Positions 15,462 through 23,121 of a DNA stretch of 27,318 nucleotides are shown in pieces. Positions within the stretch are counted from its first letter, which is position 1; every line of letters starts with the position of its first letter. The notes under the pieces are model-generated. The model worked only from the letters and a program-made list of their open reading frames with translations, did not search any database and was not told where the DNA came from. The stretch is from DATAFF01 sp036257595 (GTDB lineage: Bacteria; Pseudomonadota; Alphaproteobacteria; Rhizobiales; Aestuariivirgaceae): contig DATAFF010000063.1 of assembly GCA_036257595.1 (NCBI GenBank), positions 1-27,318 of the forward strand, read 5' to 3'. Made by a program: the position numbers and the translations under genes.

Positions 15462-15526
15462 GCAGTAGGCAGTAGGCAGTAGGGAAGAGCACCTCTCACT
15501 GCCTAATGCCTAATGCCTTATGCCTT
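15459..15526. repeat. Heptamer-built inverted repeat C
   Basis: The left arm is TAGGCAG three times plus TAGG (15459-15483). The right arm is a degenerate row of four units (15499-15526), reading as TAGGCAG, TAGGCAT, AAGGCAT, AAGGCAT on the minus strand. The inner 21 bp of the arms match at 18 positions. The first TAG is the phaZ stop codon, and the outer edge touches the lepA stop codon (15526-15528), so it fills the whole space between two convergent genes. The left arm and the first loop bases (TAGGGAAGAGCA) are the same as in element E. Confidence 0.88.
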
Positions 15527-17328
15527 CAATTCTCATCCATCTTCAGCGCGCTGATGAACGCCTCCTGCGGGATCTCCACCTGCCCGAACTGGCGCATCTT
15601 CTTCTTGCCTTCCTTCTGCTTGTCGAGAAGCTTGCGCTTGCGCGTGATGTCGCCGCCATAGCACTTGGCGGTGACGTCCTTCCGGAGCGCCGAGATGGTC
15701 TCGCGGGCGATGATCTTGGCGCCGAGCGCCGCCTGCACCGGGATCTTGAACAAATGCCGCGGGATCAGCTCTTTCAGCTTCTCGCACATCACCCGGCCGC
15801 GCTGCTCGGCGCGCGAGCGGTGCACGATCACCGACAGGGCATCGACCGGCTCCTCATTGACGAGGATCGTCATGCGCACCAAATCGCCCTCTTCATAGCC
15901 GATCAATTGATAATCGAAGCTCGCATATCCGCGGCTCACTGATTTCAGTCGATCATAGAAGTCGAACACCACCTCGTTCAGCGGCAGCTCATAGACAACC
16001 ATGGCCCGCGACCCCGCATAGGTCAGCTCCTTCTGCCGGCCGCGCCGGTCCTCGCAAAGCTTGAGCACCGAGCCGAGATAGTCGTCGGGCACCAGGATCG
16101 TGGCGCGGATCCACGGCTCCTCGATCTTCTTGATCCGATGCGCCTCGGGCATGTCGACCGGGTTGTGCAACTCGACCATCGAGCCGTCCTGCAGGAACAC
16201 CCGATAGATCACCGACGGCGCCGTGGTGATGAGATCGATGTTGAACTCGCGCTCGAGCCTTTCGCGGATGATCTCGAGATGGAGGAGTCCGAGAAAGCCG
16301 CAGCGAAACCCGAAGCCCAGCGCCGCCGAGCTTTCCATCTCGTAGGAGAAGCTCGCATCATTCAGCCGGAGCTTGGCGATCGCCTCGCGCAAAGCTTCGA
16401 ACTCTGCCGTATCGACCGGAAAGAAGCCGGCGAATACCACCGGCTGGGCCGGCTTGAACCCCGGCAGCGCCTGGGCGGTCGGCCGTTTCTCGTCGGTGAT
16501 CGTGTCGCCCACCCGCGTGTCCGCCACCTGCTTGATCGCCGCGGTGAAGAACCCGATCTCGCCGGGGCCGAGCTTGTCGATGGTTTCCTGCTTCGGCCGG
16601 AAGATGCCGACCCGGTCGACCAGATAGGTGGCATCGGTCGAGACCAGCTTGATCCGCTGCCCCTTCCGGAGCTCGCCATCCACCACCCTGACCAGCACCA
16701 CCACCCCGAGATAGGGGTCGTACCAGGAATCGACCAGCAGCGCCTTGAGCGGCGCGTTGCGGTCGCCCCTCGGCGGCGGCAGCCGCGTCACGATGGCCTC
16801 CAGCACCTCGGGGATGCCGAAACCGGTCTTGGCCGAGATCTCGATCGCATCCGAGGCGTCGAGCCCGATCACATCCTCGATCTGCTGGCGCACCCGCTCC
16901 GGCTCGGCCGCCGGCAGGTCGATCTTGTTGAGCACCGGCACGATCTCGTGATTGTTGTCGATCGCCTGATAGACATTGGCCAGCGTCTGCGCCTCGACCC
17001 CCTGGCTCGCATCGACCACCAGCAGCGATCCTTCCACCGCCGCCAGCGACCGGTTGACCTCATAGGCGAAATCGACATGGCCCGGCGTGTCGATCAGGTT
17101 GAGCTCATAGGCCTTGCCGTCCCGCGCCGTGTAGTCGAGCCGCACCGTATTGGCCTTGATGGTGATGCCGCGCTCGCGCTCGAGATCCATCGAATCGAGA
17201 ATTTGATCCCGCATCTCGCGATCCGAAACGGCGCCGCAAAACTGGATCAGCCGGTCAGCCAGCGTCGACTTGCCGTGGTCGATATGCGCGATGATCGAGA
17301 AATTGCGGATCTGGGCCGTTTCTGCCAT
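15526..17328 (-). CDS. lepA: Elongation factor 4 (LepA), 600 aa
   Basis: A ribosome-bound translational GTPase that back-translocates or helps ribosome maturation. GTPase motifs: G1 AHIDHGKST (14-22), the RGITIK switch, G3 DTPGHVDF and G4 NKIDLP. The unique C-terminal domain is present, with DITRKRKLLDKQKEGKKKMR and the end IPQEAFISALKMDE. At 600 aa it is the standard length. ATG 17328 gives the canonical N-terminus (MAETAQIRNFSIIAHIDHGK); the open frame continues 24 codons to a TTG at 17400, which would be atypical. It is divergent from mbfA and convergent with phaZ. Confidence 0.97.
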   Translation of the reverse strand: MAETAQIRNFSIIAHIDHGKSTLADRLIQFCGAVSDREMRDQILDSMDLERERGITIKANTVRLDYTARDGKAYELNLIDTPGHVDFAYEVNRSLAAVEGSLLVVDASQGVEAQTLANVYQAIDNNHEIVPVLNKIDLPAAEPERVRQQIEDVIGLDASDAIEISAKTGFGIPEVLEAIVTRLPPPRGDRNAPLKALLVDSWYDPYLGVVVLVRVVDGELRKGQRIKLVSTDATYLVDRVGIFRPKQETIDKLGPGEIGFFTAAIKQVADTRVGDTITDEKRPTAQALPGFKPAQPVVFAGFFPVDTAEFEALREAIAKLRLNDASFSYEMESSAALGFGFRCGFLGLLHLEIIRERLEREFNIDLITTAPSVIYRVFLQDGSMVELHNPVDMPEAHRIKKIEEPWIRATILVPDDYLGSVLKLCEDRRGRQKELTYAGSRAMVVYELPLNEVVFDFYDRLKSVSRGYASFDYQLIGYEEGDLVRMTILVNEEPVDALSVIVHRSRAEQRGRVMCEKLKELIPRHLFKIPVQAALGAKIIARETISALRKDVTAKCYGGDITRKRKLLDKQKEGKKKMRQFGQVEIPQEAFISALKMDEN

Positions 17329-17403
17329 GCGGCGCTTGATGGCAGCGCCACGCCATGCCGTCAAGCGACCGTGGCACGCGACGAAAAGGGAAGGTGGCAA
17401 GGC

Positions 17404-17438
17404 TTGACCAACGGCCGATAGATTGGAACAGTTCTAAT
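17404..17438 (+). promoter_or_regulatory. Irr-box-like palindrome at the mbfA promoter
   Basis: The sequence ATTGGAACAGTTCTAAT (17422-17438) is a 17-bp inverted repeat with one mismatch. Its core fits TTRGAAYNRTTCYAA, the form of the iron control element bound by the rhizobial regulator Irr. A TTGACC (17404-17409) just upstream could be a -35 box, which would put the palindrome over the -10 region, as expected of a repressor site. In Agrobacterium and Bradyrhizobium, mbfA is repressed by Irr under low iron; the same control here is inferred. The mbfA start is about 26 bp downstream. Confidence 0.7.
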
Positions 17439-17464
17439 AAATGTCATGATCAGGGGGAATGAGC

Positions 17465-18421
17465 ATGAAGCCGTTTTCCGAGCTAACCGAGCAGGAATTG
17501 CTGGCGCTGGCGATCTCCAGCGAGGACGACGACGCGCGCACCTACACCACCTTCGCCAACGCGCTGCGCGAGCGCTTTCCCGCATCGGCCCTGGTCTTTG
17601 CCGACATGGCGGAGGAGGAGCATGAGCATCGCCGCCGCCTGACCGAGGCCTATCGCCGCAAGTTCGGCGACTTCATCCCGCTGATCCGACGCCATGACGT
17701 CTCCGGCTTTGTCAAGCACCAGCCCGCCTGGCTGATGCAGCATATGGGAGTCGACACGATCCGCCAGCGCGCCGAGGTGATGGAGCTCGAGAACTACCGC
17801 TTCTACCGCCAGGCGGCGGAGCGCAGCGCCGATCCCGACATCCGCCAGCTCCTCCTCGATCTCGCCGCCGCCGAGAAGCTGCATGAATCGCTGGCCACCC
17901 GCCTCGAGGAAAAGCATCTCACCCCCGATGCCCTGACCGCCGAGCGCGAAGCCCAGCGCCGGCTGTTCCTGCTGCAGGTCGTCCAGCCCGGTCTCGTCGG
18001 GCTGATGGACGGCTCGGTGTCGACGCTCGCACCTTTGTTTGCCGCCGCCTTCGCCACCCACGACACCTGGCAGACCTTCTTGGTCGGCACCGCCGCCTCG
18101 CTCGGCGCCGGCATCTCCATGGGCCTGGCCGAGGGCCTGTCCGATGACGGCAAGCTCACCGGCCGCGGTCATCCGCTGATCCGCGGCCTTGCCACCGGCA
18201 TCATGACCACGGTCGGCGGCCTCGGCCATGCGCTGCCCTATCTCATCCCGCATTTCTGGACCGCCACCATCATCGCGACGATCATCGTCTTCATCGAGCT
18301 CTGGGCGATCTCCTGGATCCGCTACCGCTATATGGACACCCCCTTCCTGCGCGCCGGCGCGCAGATCGCCCTTGGCGGCGTGCTGGTCTTCCTCACCGGC
18401 ATCCTGATCGGCAGCGCTTGA
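17465..18421 (+). CDS. mbfA: Membrane-bound ferritin MbfA (ferritin-like plus VIT1/CCC1 domain), 318 aa
   Basis: Exports iron and protects against iron and peroxide stress. The N-terminal ferritin-like domain (about 1-160) carries the di-iron ligands in SSEDDDARTY, MAEEEHEHRRR, EVMELENYRFY and AAAEKLHESLA. The C-terminal half (about 165-318) is a VIT1/CCC1-type membrane domain with VQPGLVGLMDGSVSTLAPLFAAAFA and SLGAGISMGLAEGLSD, then three more spans. This fusion is the known MbfA architecture. ATG 17465 is chosen because AGGGGGA lies about 7 nt upstream; ATG 17459 is too close to it. An Irr-like operator precedes the gene. It is divergent from lepA. Confidence 0.93.
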   Translation: MKPFSELTEQELLALAISSEDDDARTYTTFANALRERFPASALVFADMAEEEHEHRRRLTEAYRRKFGDFIPLIRRHDVSGFVKHQPAWLMQHMGVDTIRQRAEVMELENYRFYRQAAERSADPDIRQLLLDLAAAEKLHESLATRLEEKHLTPDALTAEREAQRRLFLLQVVQPGLVGLMDGSVSTLAPLFAAAFATHDTWQTFLVGTAASLGAGISMGLAEGLSDDGKLTGRGHPLIRGLATGIMTTVGGLGHALPYLIPHFWTATIIATIIVFIELWAISWIRYRYMDTPFLRAGAQIALGGVLVFLTGILIGSA

Positions 18422-18432
18422 GGAAGGTAGTA

Positions 18433-18497
18433 GGCAGTAGGCATTAGGCATTAGGCATTAGGCACCACTCACGGCCTACTGCCTAATGCCTACTGCC
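18433..18497. repeat. Heptamer-built inverted repeat D
   Basis: Two 24-bp arms (18433-18456 and 18474-18497) pair with one mismatch around a 17-nt loop. Units alternate TAGGCAG and TAGGCAT. An extra unit on the left side of the loop suggests unit gain by slippage. It lies between the convergent mbfA and ribokinase-family gene, 11 bp and 6 bp from their stop codons, the position expected of a bidirectional terminator or mRNA stabiliser. The minus-strand reading of its left part gives the peptide PNAYCL, as in element B. Confidence 0.9.
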
Positions 18498-18503
18498 TCG
18501 CCT

Positions 18504-19499
18504 TCACAACAACCCCCGCGCCTGCGCCTGCTGGCGCAGCGGCTCGAGCGGCCGGGCGCCGAAATGGGTGATGATCTCCGCCGCCGCGAAGGTGCCGAGA
18601 CGGGCGTTGGCGAGGAGGCTCATGCCGCGGCACAGGCCGAACAGGAACCCCGCGGCATAGAGATCGCCGGCACCGGTGACGTCGACGACCTCCTCGACCC
18701 TCATCGCCGGCACCGCATGGGTCTCCTCGCCGGCGATGATCACCGACCCTAGGGCGGAGCGCGTCAGGGCGACGAGCGGGCAGTGGCGGCGGGCTTCGGC
18801 GATCAGCCCGTCCAGCGTGTCGCGCTGGAACAGCGTCCGCGCCTCCGCCTCGTTGGCGAAGAGCACATCGACGCCGGAGTCGATCAGCTGCAGGAAGTCG
18901 GCGCGGTGGCGGGCGACGCAGAACGAATCGGAGAGCGTCAGGGCAACGCGGCGGCCGGCGGCACGGGCGATCGCCGCCGCCTTCTCGAAGGCCTGCTTGG
19001 CTTCGGGACGGTCGAACAGATAACCCTCGAGATAGAGGATCGAGGCGGCGGCGACCTCCTCCTCGACAATGTCCGCCGGCCCCATCAGGGCGCTCGCCCC
19101 GAGGAAGGTGTTCATGGTGCGCTCGCCGTCGGGCGTGACCGCGATGAGGGAGCGGCCGGTGGCCGGGCCATCGCGGCTGCCGGGCATGGTGTAGCGGACG
19201 CCGGCGGCCCGGATGTCATGGGCGAAGACGGCACCCAGCTGGTCGTCGCGCACCTTGCCGAGAAAACCGGCGGCACCGCCGAGCGAGGCCACGCCTGCCA
19301 CCGTATTGGCGGCAGAGCCTCCCGACACCTCGATGGCCGGGCCGAACGCACCATAGAGACGCTCGGCCTCCGCCTCGTCGATGAGGCGCATGCTGCCCTT
19401 GGCAAGCTGCCAGTCGGTCAGGAAGGCTTCATCGACACGGGCCAGGACGTCGACAATGGCATTGCCGATGGCAAGGACATCGAGAGTTGCGGGAGGCAT
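18504..19499 (-). CDS. Adenosine-kinase-like ribokinase-family kinase, 331 aa
   Basis: An ATP-dependent kinase of the ribokinase fold, closest by eye to the adenosine kinase group of alphaproteobacteria. The N-terminus LDVLAIGNAIVDVLARVDEAFL, the substrate-binding VSGGSAANTVAGVASLGG (58-75) and MNTFLGAS are typical. The ATP site is EVVDVTGAGDLYAAGFLFG, with catalytic Asp 279. Unlike the pfkB gene at 6979, it keeps the Asp that opens the DVTGAGD motif. Adenosine salvage is the likely role, but nucleoside and sugar kinases of this fold are hard to separate without comparison. The start has no strong binding site. Confidence 0.87.
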   Translation of the reverse strand: MPPATLDVLAIGNAIVDVLARVDEAFLTDWQLAKGSMRLIDEAEAERLYGAFGPAIEVSGGSAANTVAGVASLGGAAGFLGKVRDDQLGAVFAHDIRAAGVRYTMPGSRDGPATGRSLIAVTPDGERTMNTFLGASALMGPADIVEEEVAAASILYLEGYLFDRPEAKQAFEKAAAIARAAGRRVALTLSDSFCVARHRADFLQLIDSGVDVLFANEAEARTLFQRDTLDGLIAEARRHCPLVALTRSALGSVIIAGEETHAVPAMRVEEVVDVTGAGDLYAAGFLFGLCRGMSLLANARLGTFAAAEIITHFGARPLEPLRQQAQARGLL

Positions 19500-19630
19500 G
19501 CCGACTCCATCATGCGCGGGGATCTCGGGGGCTGCAGCCTATTGGCATTGCCGGAGCGCGACAATCCTTGCCTCAAAGGTCATCCGCCACTATCTGGAGG
19601 CGCGGCGTTCACCAGGAGGATCTTCGGCCA

Positions 19631-20314
19631 ATGCTCGATGCTGCGCTGCGATCGCTGCGGGACGTGCTTTCCCGCGACTTCCGCACCATTCTGTGGAAGG
19701 CGCTCGGCCTGACGCTGCTGCTCTTCGTGGCGATCTTCGTTGCGGTCGAGACCGTGCTGTCGCTGTTTGCCGGCGTTCCCTGGCCATGGCTTACCACGGT
19801 GCTGTCGATCATCACCGGGCTCGGGCTGATCGCCGCCTTCTTCTTCGTGATGGCGCCTGTAACCGCGATGTTCGCCGGCATCTTCCTCGATCAGGTGGCC
19901 GAACGGATCGAGCAGCGCGACTATCCGCAGGATCCGGCCGGCCGGCCGCTGCCCATGGCGAAGTCGATGATGATGGGGCTGCAATTCGCGTTGCTGGTGC
20001 TGGTGGTCAATCTCGCGATGCTCCCGACCTTTTTCCTCGGTATCGGTGCGGCCGCCATGGTGCTCGCCAATGCCTATCTGCTGGGGCGCGAATATTTCAC
20101 CATGGTCGGCGCCCGCCATATGGACATTCGCGAGGCGGCGGAGCTCAGGCGGGACAATGCGGCGCGCGTCTTCGCGGCCGGGCTCATTCCGGCAGGGCTG
20201 GCGGTGATTCCGCTCGTCAATGTGCTGGTGCCGATCTTCTCGACCGCCTATTTCGTGCACATCTTCAAGATGATTGCCGCCGGGGAGCGGGCATTTCGCG
20301 TGTCTTCTCCTTGA
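19631..20314 (+). CDS. CysZ/EI24-like membrane protein, 227 aa
   Basis: An integral membrane protein of the EI24/CysZ family, which includes the E. coli sulfate permease CysZ. Hydrophobic spans lie at about 22-42, 50-80, 117-150 and 178-205, with the conserved LLGREYFTMVGARHMDIREAAELRR cytoplasmic stretch before the last pair. Sulfate uptake is the named family function, though many family members have unknown substrates. AGGAGGA lies 10 nt before ATG 19631; an in-frame upward extension overlaps the neighbouring gene and is rejected. Its last 50 bp overlap the 3' end of nth on the other strand. Confidence 0.82.
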   Translation: MLDAALRSLRDVLSRDFRTILWKALGLTLLLFVAIFVAVETVLSLFAGVPWPWLTTVLSIITGLGLIAAFFFVMAPVTAMFAGIFLDQVAERIEQRDYPQDPAGRPLPMAKSMMMGLQFALLVLVVNLAMLPTFFLGIGAAAMVLANAYLLGREYFTMVGARHMDIREAAELRRDNAARVFAAGLIPAGLAVIPLVNVLVPIFSTAYFVHIFKMIAAGERAFRVSSP

Positions 20315-20945
20315 ACTTGCAGATATCGATGATGAGGCAGCGCGGGCACTCGGGCCGACGCGCCTTGCAGACATAGCGGCCGTGAAGGATCAGCCAATGA
20401 TGGGCATGGCGCTTGCGCTCCGTTGGCACCACCGCCTCGAGCCCGTGCTCGACCTCGGCCGGGGTCTTGCCGGGTGCGAGACCAGTGCGGTTGGAGACCC
20501 GGAACAGATGGGTGTCGACCGCGATGGTGGGCTCGCCAAAGGCGGTGTTGAGGACGACATTGGCGGTCTTCCGTCCGACCCCGGGAAGCGCTTCGAGAGC
20601 GGCGCGGTCGCGCGGCACCTCGCCGCCATGCTGCTCGATCAGCGCCTTGGAGAGCGCGATGACGTTCTTGGCCTTGGTGCGGTAGAGGCCGATCGAGCGA
20701 ATGTGCTCGATGAGCTTGTCCTCCCCCAGCGCCACCATCCTCGCCGGCGTGTCGGCCAGTTGAAACAGTCGCGCCGTGGCGCGGTTCACCCCTTCATCGG
20801 TGGCCTGGGCCGAGAGCACCACCGCGACCAGCAGCGTATAGCTGTTCACCGCGATCAGCTCGCCCCTGGGCTCCGGGTCGGCGCTGGCGAATCGGTCGAA
20901 GATCTCGGCGATCTCGGCCCGGGTCAGTCTGGAGCGGCGCGGCAT
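20265..20945 (-). CDS. nth: Endonuclease III, 226 aa
   Basis: A DNA glycosylase/AP lyase that removes oxidised pyrimidines in base-excision repair. The helix-hairpin-helix LEALPGVGRKTANVVLNTAF contains the catalytic Lys 126, and the catalytic Asp 144 is in VDTHLFRVSNR. The [4Fe-4S] cluster is bound by Cys 193, 200, 203 and 209 in C-x6-C-x2-C-x5-C spacing. All key residues are present. AGGGGA lies about 8 nt before the ATG. It is convergent with the CysZ-like gene with a 50-bp overlap, and divergent from the DUF2244 gene across hairpin E. Confidence 0.97.
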   Translation of the reverse strand: MPRRSRLTRAEIAEIFDRFASADPEPRGELIAVNSYTLLVAVVLSAQATDEGVNRATARLFQLADTPARMVALGEDKLIEHIRSIGLYRTKAKNVIALSKALIEQHGGEVPRDRAALEALPGVGRKTANVVLNTAFGEPTIAVDTHLFRVSNRTGLAPGKTPAEVEHGLEAVVPTERKRHAHHWLILHGRYVCKARRPECPRCLIIDICKFKEKTREMPAPRRQSS

Positions 20946-20963
20946 GTGGCGATCCCCTGTTGA

Positions 20964-21027
20964 GGCAGTAGGCAGTAGGCAGTAGGGAAGAGCAACGCTT
21001 ACGGCCTACTGCCTATCGCCTAATGCC
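20964..21027. repeat. Heptamer-built inverted repeat E, in a divergent spacer
   Basis: Arms at 20964-20986 and 21005-21027 match at 20 of 23 positions around an 18-nt loop. The left arm is GGCAGTA three times, as in element C, with the same TAGGGAAGAGCA entering the loop. Unlike A, C and D, it lies between two divergent gene starts (nth at 20945 and the DUF2244 gene at 21064), so it would lie in a 5' leader or upstream of promoters, not at a transcript end. Confidence 0.85.
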
Positions 21028-21063
21028 GCGTTTGACGGCGGACGAGGGGAAACGGAGACGACA

Positions 21064-21522
21064 ATGCGTGGCCGGCGAGAAACCTTCATTCTTCGTGCGA
21101 ACAGCGCGCTCGGGCACCGGCAGTTCATTGTCCTTGCTAGCTTTCTCGGGACCATCGGCGCAATCATCGGCGTGGCGCTACTTGCGCTGGGCGCCTGGCC
21201 GGTGCCGATCTTCTCGAGCCTGACCATAGCGATCGTCATCCTGGCGCTGTTGCGCAGCATGGCGGCCTCGCTGGAATGCGAGACCGTGACGATCGATGAC
21301 GAGCGGCTGGTGTGGACCAGTCTCAAGCCGGCAAAGGCGGCCCGACGAGTCGAATTCGCCCGGTGCTTCGTCCGCGTCAGCCTCGAGCTCGATAGGCGAC
21401 GCGACATGGTCGGGAGGCTGCTGCTGCAGTCGGCCGGCCGGTCGCTTGAGATCGGCCGGTTTCTCGGCGGCGAGGAGCGGCGGGCCTTTGCCGCGGCGCT
21501 CCGGACCGCGCTGGCGCGATAG
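21064..21522 (+). CDS. DUF2244-family membrane protein, 152 aa
   Basis: The function is not known. The visible plan fits DUF2244: a charged start with RGRRETFILRANSALGHRQF, two hydrophobic spans at about 21-43 and 48-64, then a cytosolic domain with CETVTIDDERLVWTSLKP and a basic, Arg-rich C-terminus. A DUF2244 gene next to nth is, as far as I recall, a frequent arrangement in alphaproteobacteria. The start follows the purine-rich GAGGGGAAACGGAGACGACA. Hairpin E lies about 37 bp upstream of the start. Confidence 0.85.
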   Translation: MRGRRETFILRANSALGHRQFIVLASFLGTIGAIIGVALLALGAWPVPIFSSLTIAIVILALLRSMAASLECETVTIDDERLVWTSLKPAKAARRVEFARCFVRVSLELDRRRDMVGRLLLQSAGRSLEIGRFLGGEERRAFAAALRTALAR

Positions 21523-21533
21523 GCGGTGTCCGG

Positions 21534-22163
21534 TCAGCTGTCCAGGACCGCGCGGCCCTCGATGCGGCTGTCGGCCTTCAGCCGATAGAGGATCGGGACG
21601 CCGGTCGCGAGCTCGCGGCTCAGGATCTCGGCCGGCGACAGCCCTTCCATCCCCATGATCATCGCCCGCAGCGAATTGCCATGGGCGACCACGATGATGC
21701 GCTTGCCGTCGAGGACATCGGGGAGAATGTTGCGAAGATAATAGGGCACGGCGCGCGCCAGAGTATCCTTCAGGCTCTCGCCGCCCGGCGGCGGCACGTC
21801 AAAGGAGCGGCGCCAGGCATGGACCTGCTTCTTGCCGAAGCGGGCCGCCGCATCATCCTTGTTGAGGCCGGTCAGCTCGCCATAATCGCGCTCGTTGAGG
21901 GCGCTGTCGCAAACCGTCTCGAGGCCCGGCTGGCCGATCTCCTCGAGGATCAGGGTGAGCGTGTCCTGAGCGCGGGCCAGGCAGCTGGTATAGGCCCTGT
22001 CGAACACGAGGCCGCGCTCCTTGAGCCGCCGTCCGGCCTCGCGCGCCTCGCTCCGCCCCAGCTCGGTCAAGGGTGGGTCCTGCCAGCCGGTGAAGAGGTT
22101 CTGCAGGTTCCACTCGCTTTGACCGTGCCGCACCAGCACGCAGATCCGTTCCATCCCGCTCAT
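21534..22163 (-). CDS. gpmA: 2,3-bisphosphoglycerate-dependent phosphoglycerate mutase, 209 aa
   Basis: Interconverts 3- and 2-phosphoglycerate in glycolysis. The phosphohistidine motif is VLVRHGQSEWNLQNLFTGW (His 13), followed by TSCLARAQDTL, LNERDYGELTGLNK and the second His in VVAHGNSLRAM. Its 209 aa is shorter than E. coli GpmA (about 250) but usual for alphaproteobacteria. ATG 22163 overlaps the dapB stop in an ATGA, so the pair is translationally coupled; ATG 22154 is the alternative. The open frame runs much further upstream through dapB in another frame, which is a shadow. Confidence 0.95.
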   Translation of the reverse strand: MSGMERICVLVRHGQSEWNLQNLFTGWQDPPLTELGRSEAREAGRRLKERGLVFDRAYTSCLARAQDTLTLILEEIGQPGLETVCDSALNERDYGELTGLNKDDAAARFGKKQVHAWRRSFDVPPPGGESLKDTLARAVPYYLRNILPDVLDGKRIIVVAHGNSLRAMIMGMEGLSPAEILSRELATGVPILYRLKADSRIEGRAVLDS

Positions 22164-22987
22164 TCGCCGCCCGACCCCGGTCCGAGGCCCAGAACATCCA
22201 TCATGGTGTAGAGACCGGGCTTGCGCGGATAGGCCCACAAGGCGGCGCGCAGAGCGCCGCGGGCGAAGATGTCCCGCGATTCGGCGCGATGCGTCAGCTC
22301 GATCCGCTCGGCCGGGCCGGCAAAGACCACCGAATGCTCGCCGATGACGCTGCCGCCCCGCAATGTCGCAAAGCCGATGGCGCCCGGCGGGCGCGGGCCG
22401 GTATGACCGTCGCGGCTGCGGATGGCGCACGAGCCAAGCTCGACCGCCCGGCCGGCAGCGGCGGCATCGCCAAGGAGCAGCGCGGTGCCGCTCGGGGCGT
22501 CGACCTTGTGGCGGTGGTGCATTTCGAGAATCTCGATATCGAACTCCTCGCCCAGCGTCTGGGCGACGCGGCGCACCAGGGCGGCAAGGAGATTGACCCC
22601 GACGCTCATATTGCCCGAGCGCACGATGCGGGCATGGCGGGCGGCGGCAGCGATCGCTTGATCGTGCTCGGGCTTGAGCCCGGTGGTGCCGAGGACATGG
22701 ACGATGCGCGCCTGGGCGGCGAGCTCGGCCAGCGCCAGCGAGGCGGCGGGGCTGGTGAAATCGACGACGGCATCGATGCCGGCGAGGAGAGGAGGCGCAT
22801 CGGAGGTGACGGTGACGCCGATCGGCCCGATGCCCGCCAGCTCGCCGAGATCGCTGCCGAGATGCGGCGATTGCGGCGCCTCGAGGCCACCCGCGACGAC
22901 GAGCCCCGGCGTTTCGCGCGCCACCCGGGTCAGGGTGCGCCCCATCCGGCCGGCGGCGCCGGCAATCGCGAGCTTGATGGTGTCCAT
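22160..22987 (-). CDS. dapB: 4-hydroxy-tetrahydrodipicolinate reductase, 275 aa
   Basis: Makes tetrahydrodipicolinate for lysine and diaminopimelate, a peptidoglycan precursor. The dinucleotide-binding loop is AIAGAAGRMGRTL (about 8-20), the loop VDFTSP follows, and the active site is EMHHRHKVDAPSGTAL with catalytic His 157 and Lys 161. The length is typical. The gene lies directly upstream of gpmA with a stop/start overlap, giving a dapB-gpmA operon; this pairing is metabolic housekeeping without an obvious shared pathway. Confidence 0.96.
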   Translation of the reverse strand: MDTIKLAIAGAAGRMGRTLTRVARETPGLVVAGGLEAPQSPHLGSDLGELAGIGPIGVTVTSDAPPLLAGIDAVVDFTSPAASLALAELAAQARIVHVLGTTGLKPEHDQAIAAAARHARIVRSGNMSVGVNLLAALVRRVAQTLGEEFDIEILEMHHRHKVDAPSGTALLLGDAAAAGRAVELGSCAIRSRDGHTGPRPPGAIGFATLRGGSVIGEHSVVFAGPAERIELTHRAESRDIFARGALRAALWAYPRKPGLYTMMDVLGLGPGSGGE

Positions 22988-23088
22988 CGCTGCCTGATAG
23001 CAGCACCCGTCACGAGAAGAAAGGCCGGCCCCGGAATGGGTGGCGTGCGGTCAGATTTCGGCCAAGAACCCATGCCAATCGGCTAGGA

Positions 23089-23121
23089 GAGCTTCAGGGG
23101 AGCTTCAGGGGATTTCGGGGA
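23089..23121 (+). repeat. Short 11-bp tandem repeat ahead of the CAP gene
   Basis: Two exact copies of GAGCTTCAGGG (23089-23099, 23100-23110) are followed by a degraded third (GATTTCGGGGA) that runs into the ATG. Each copy holds an AGGG-type Shine-Dalgarno sequence, so the array presents two or three candidate ribosome binding sites at 11-bp steps. Copy number could tune translation of the secreted protein downstream. Confidence 0.6.

Noticed and set aside
21534..23006. Single 490-codon frame spanning gpmA and dapB
   Set aside because: Only the gpmA third is real; the upstream part is an Arg/Pro-rich shadow of dapB in another frame.
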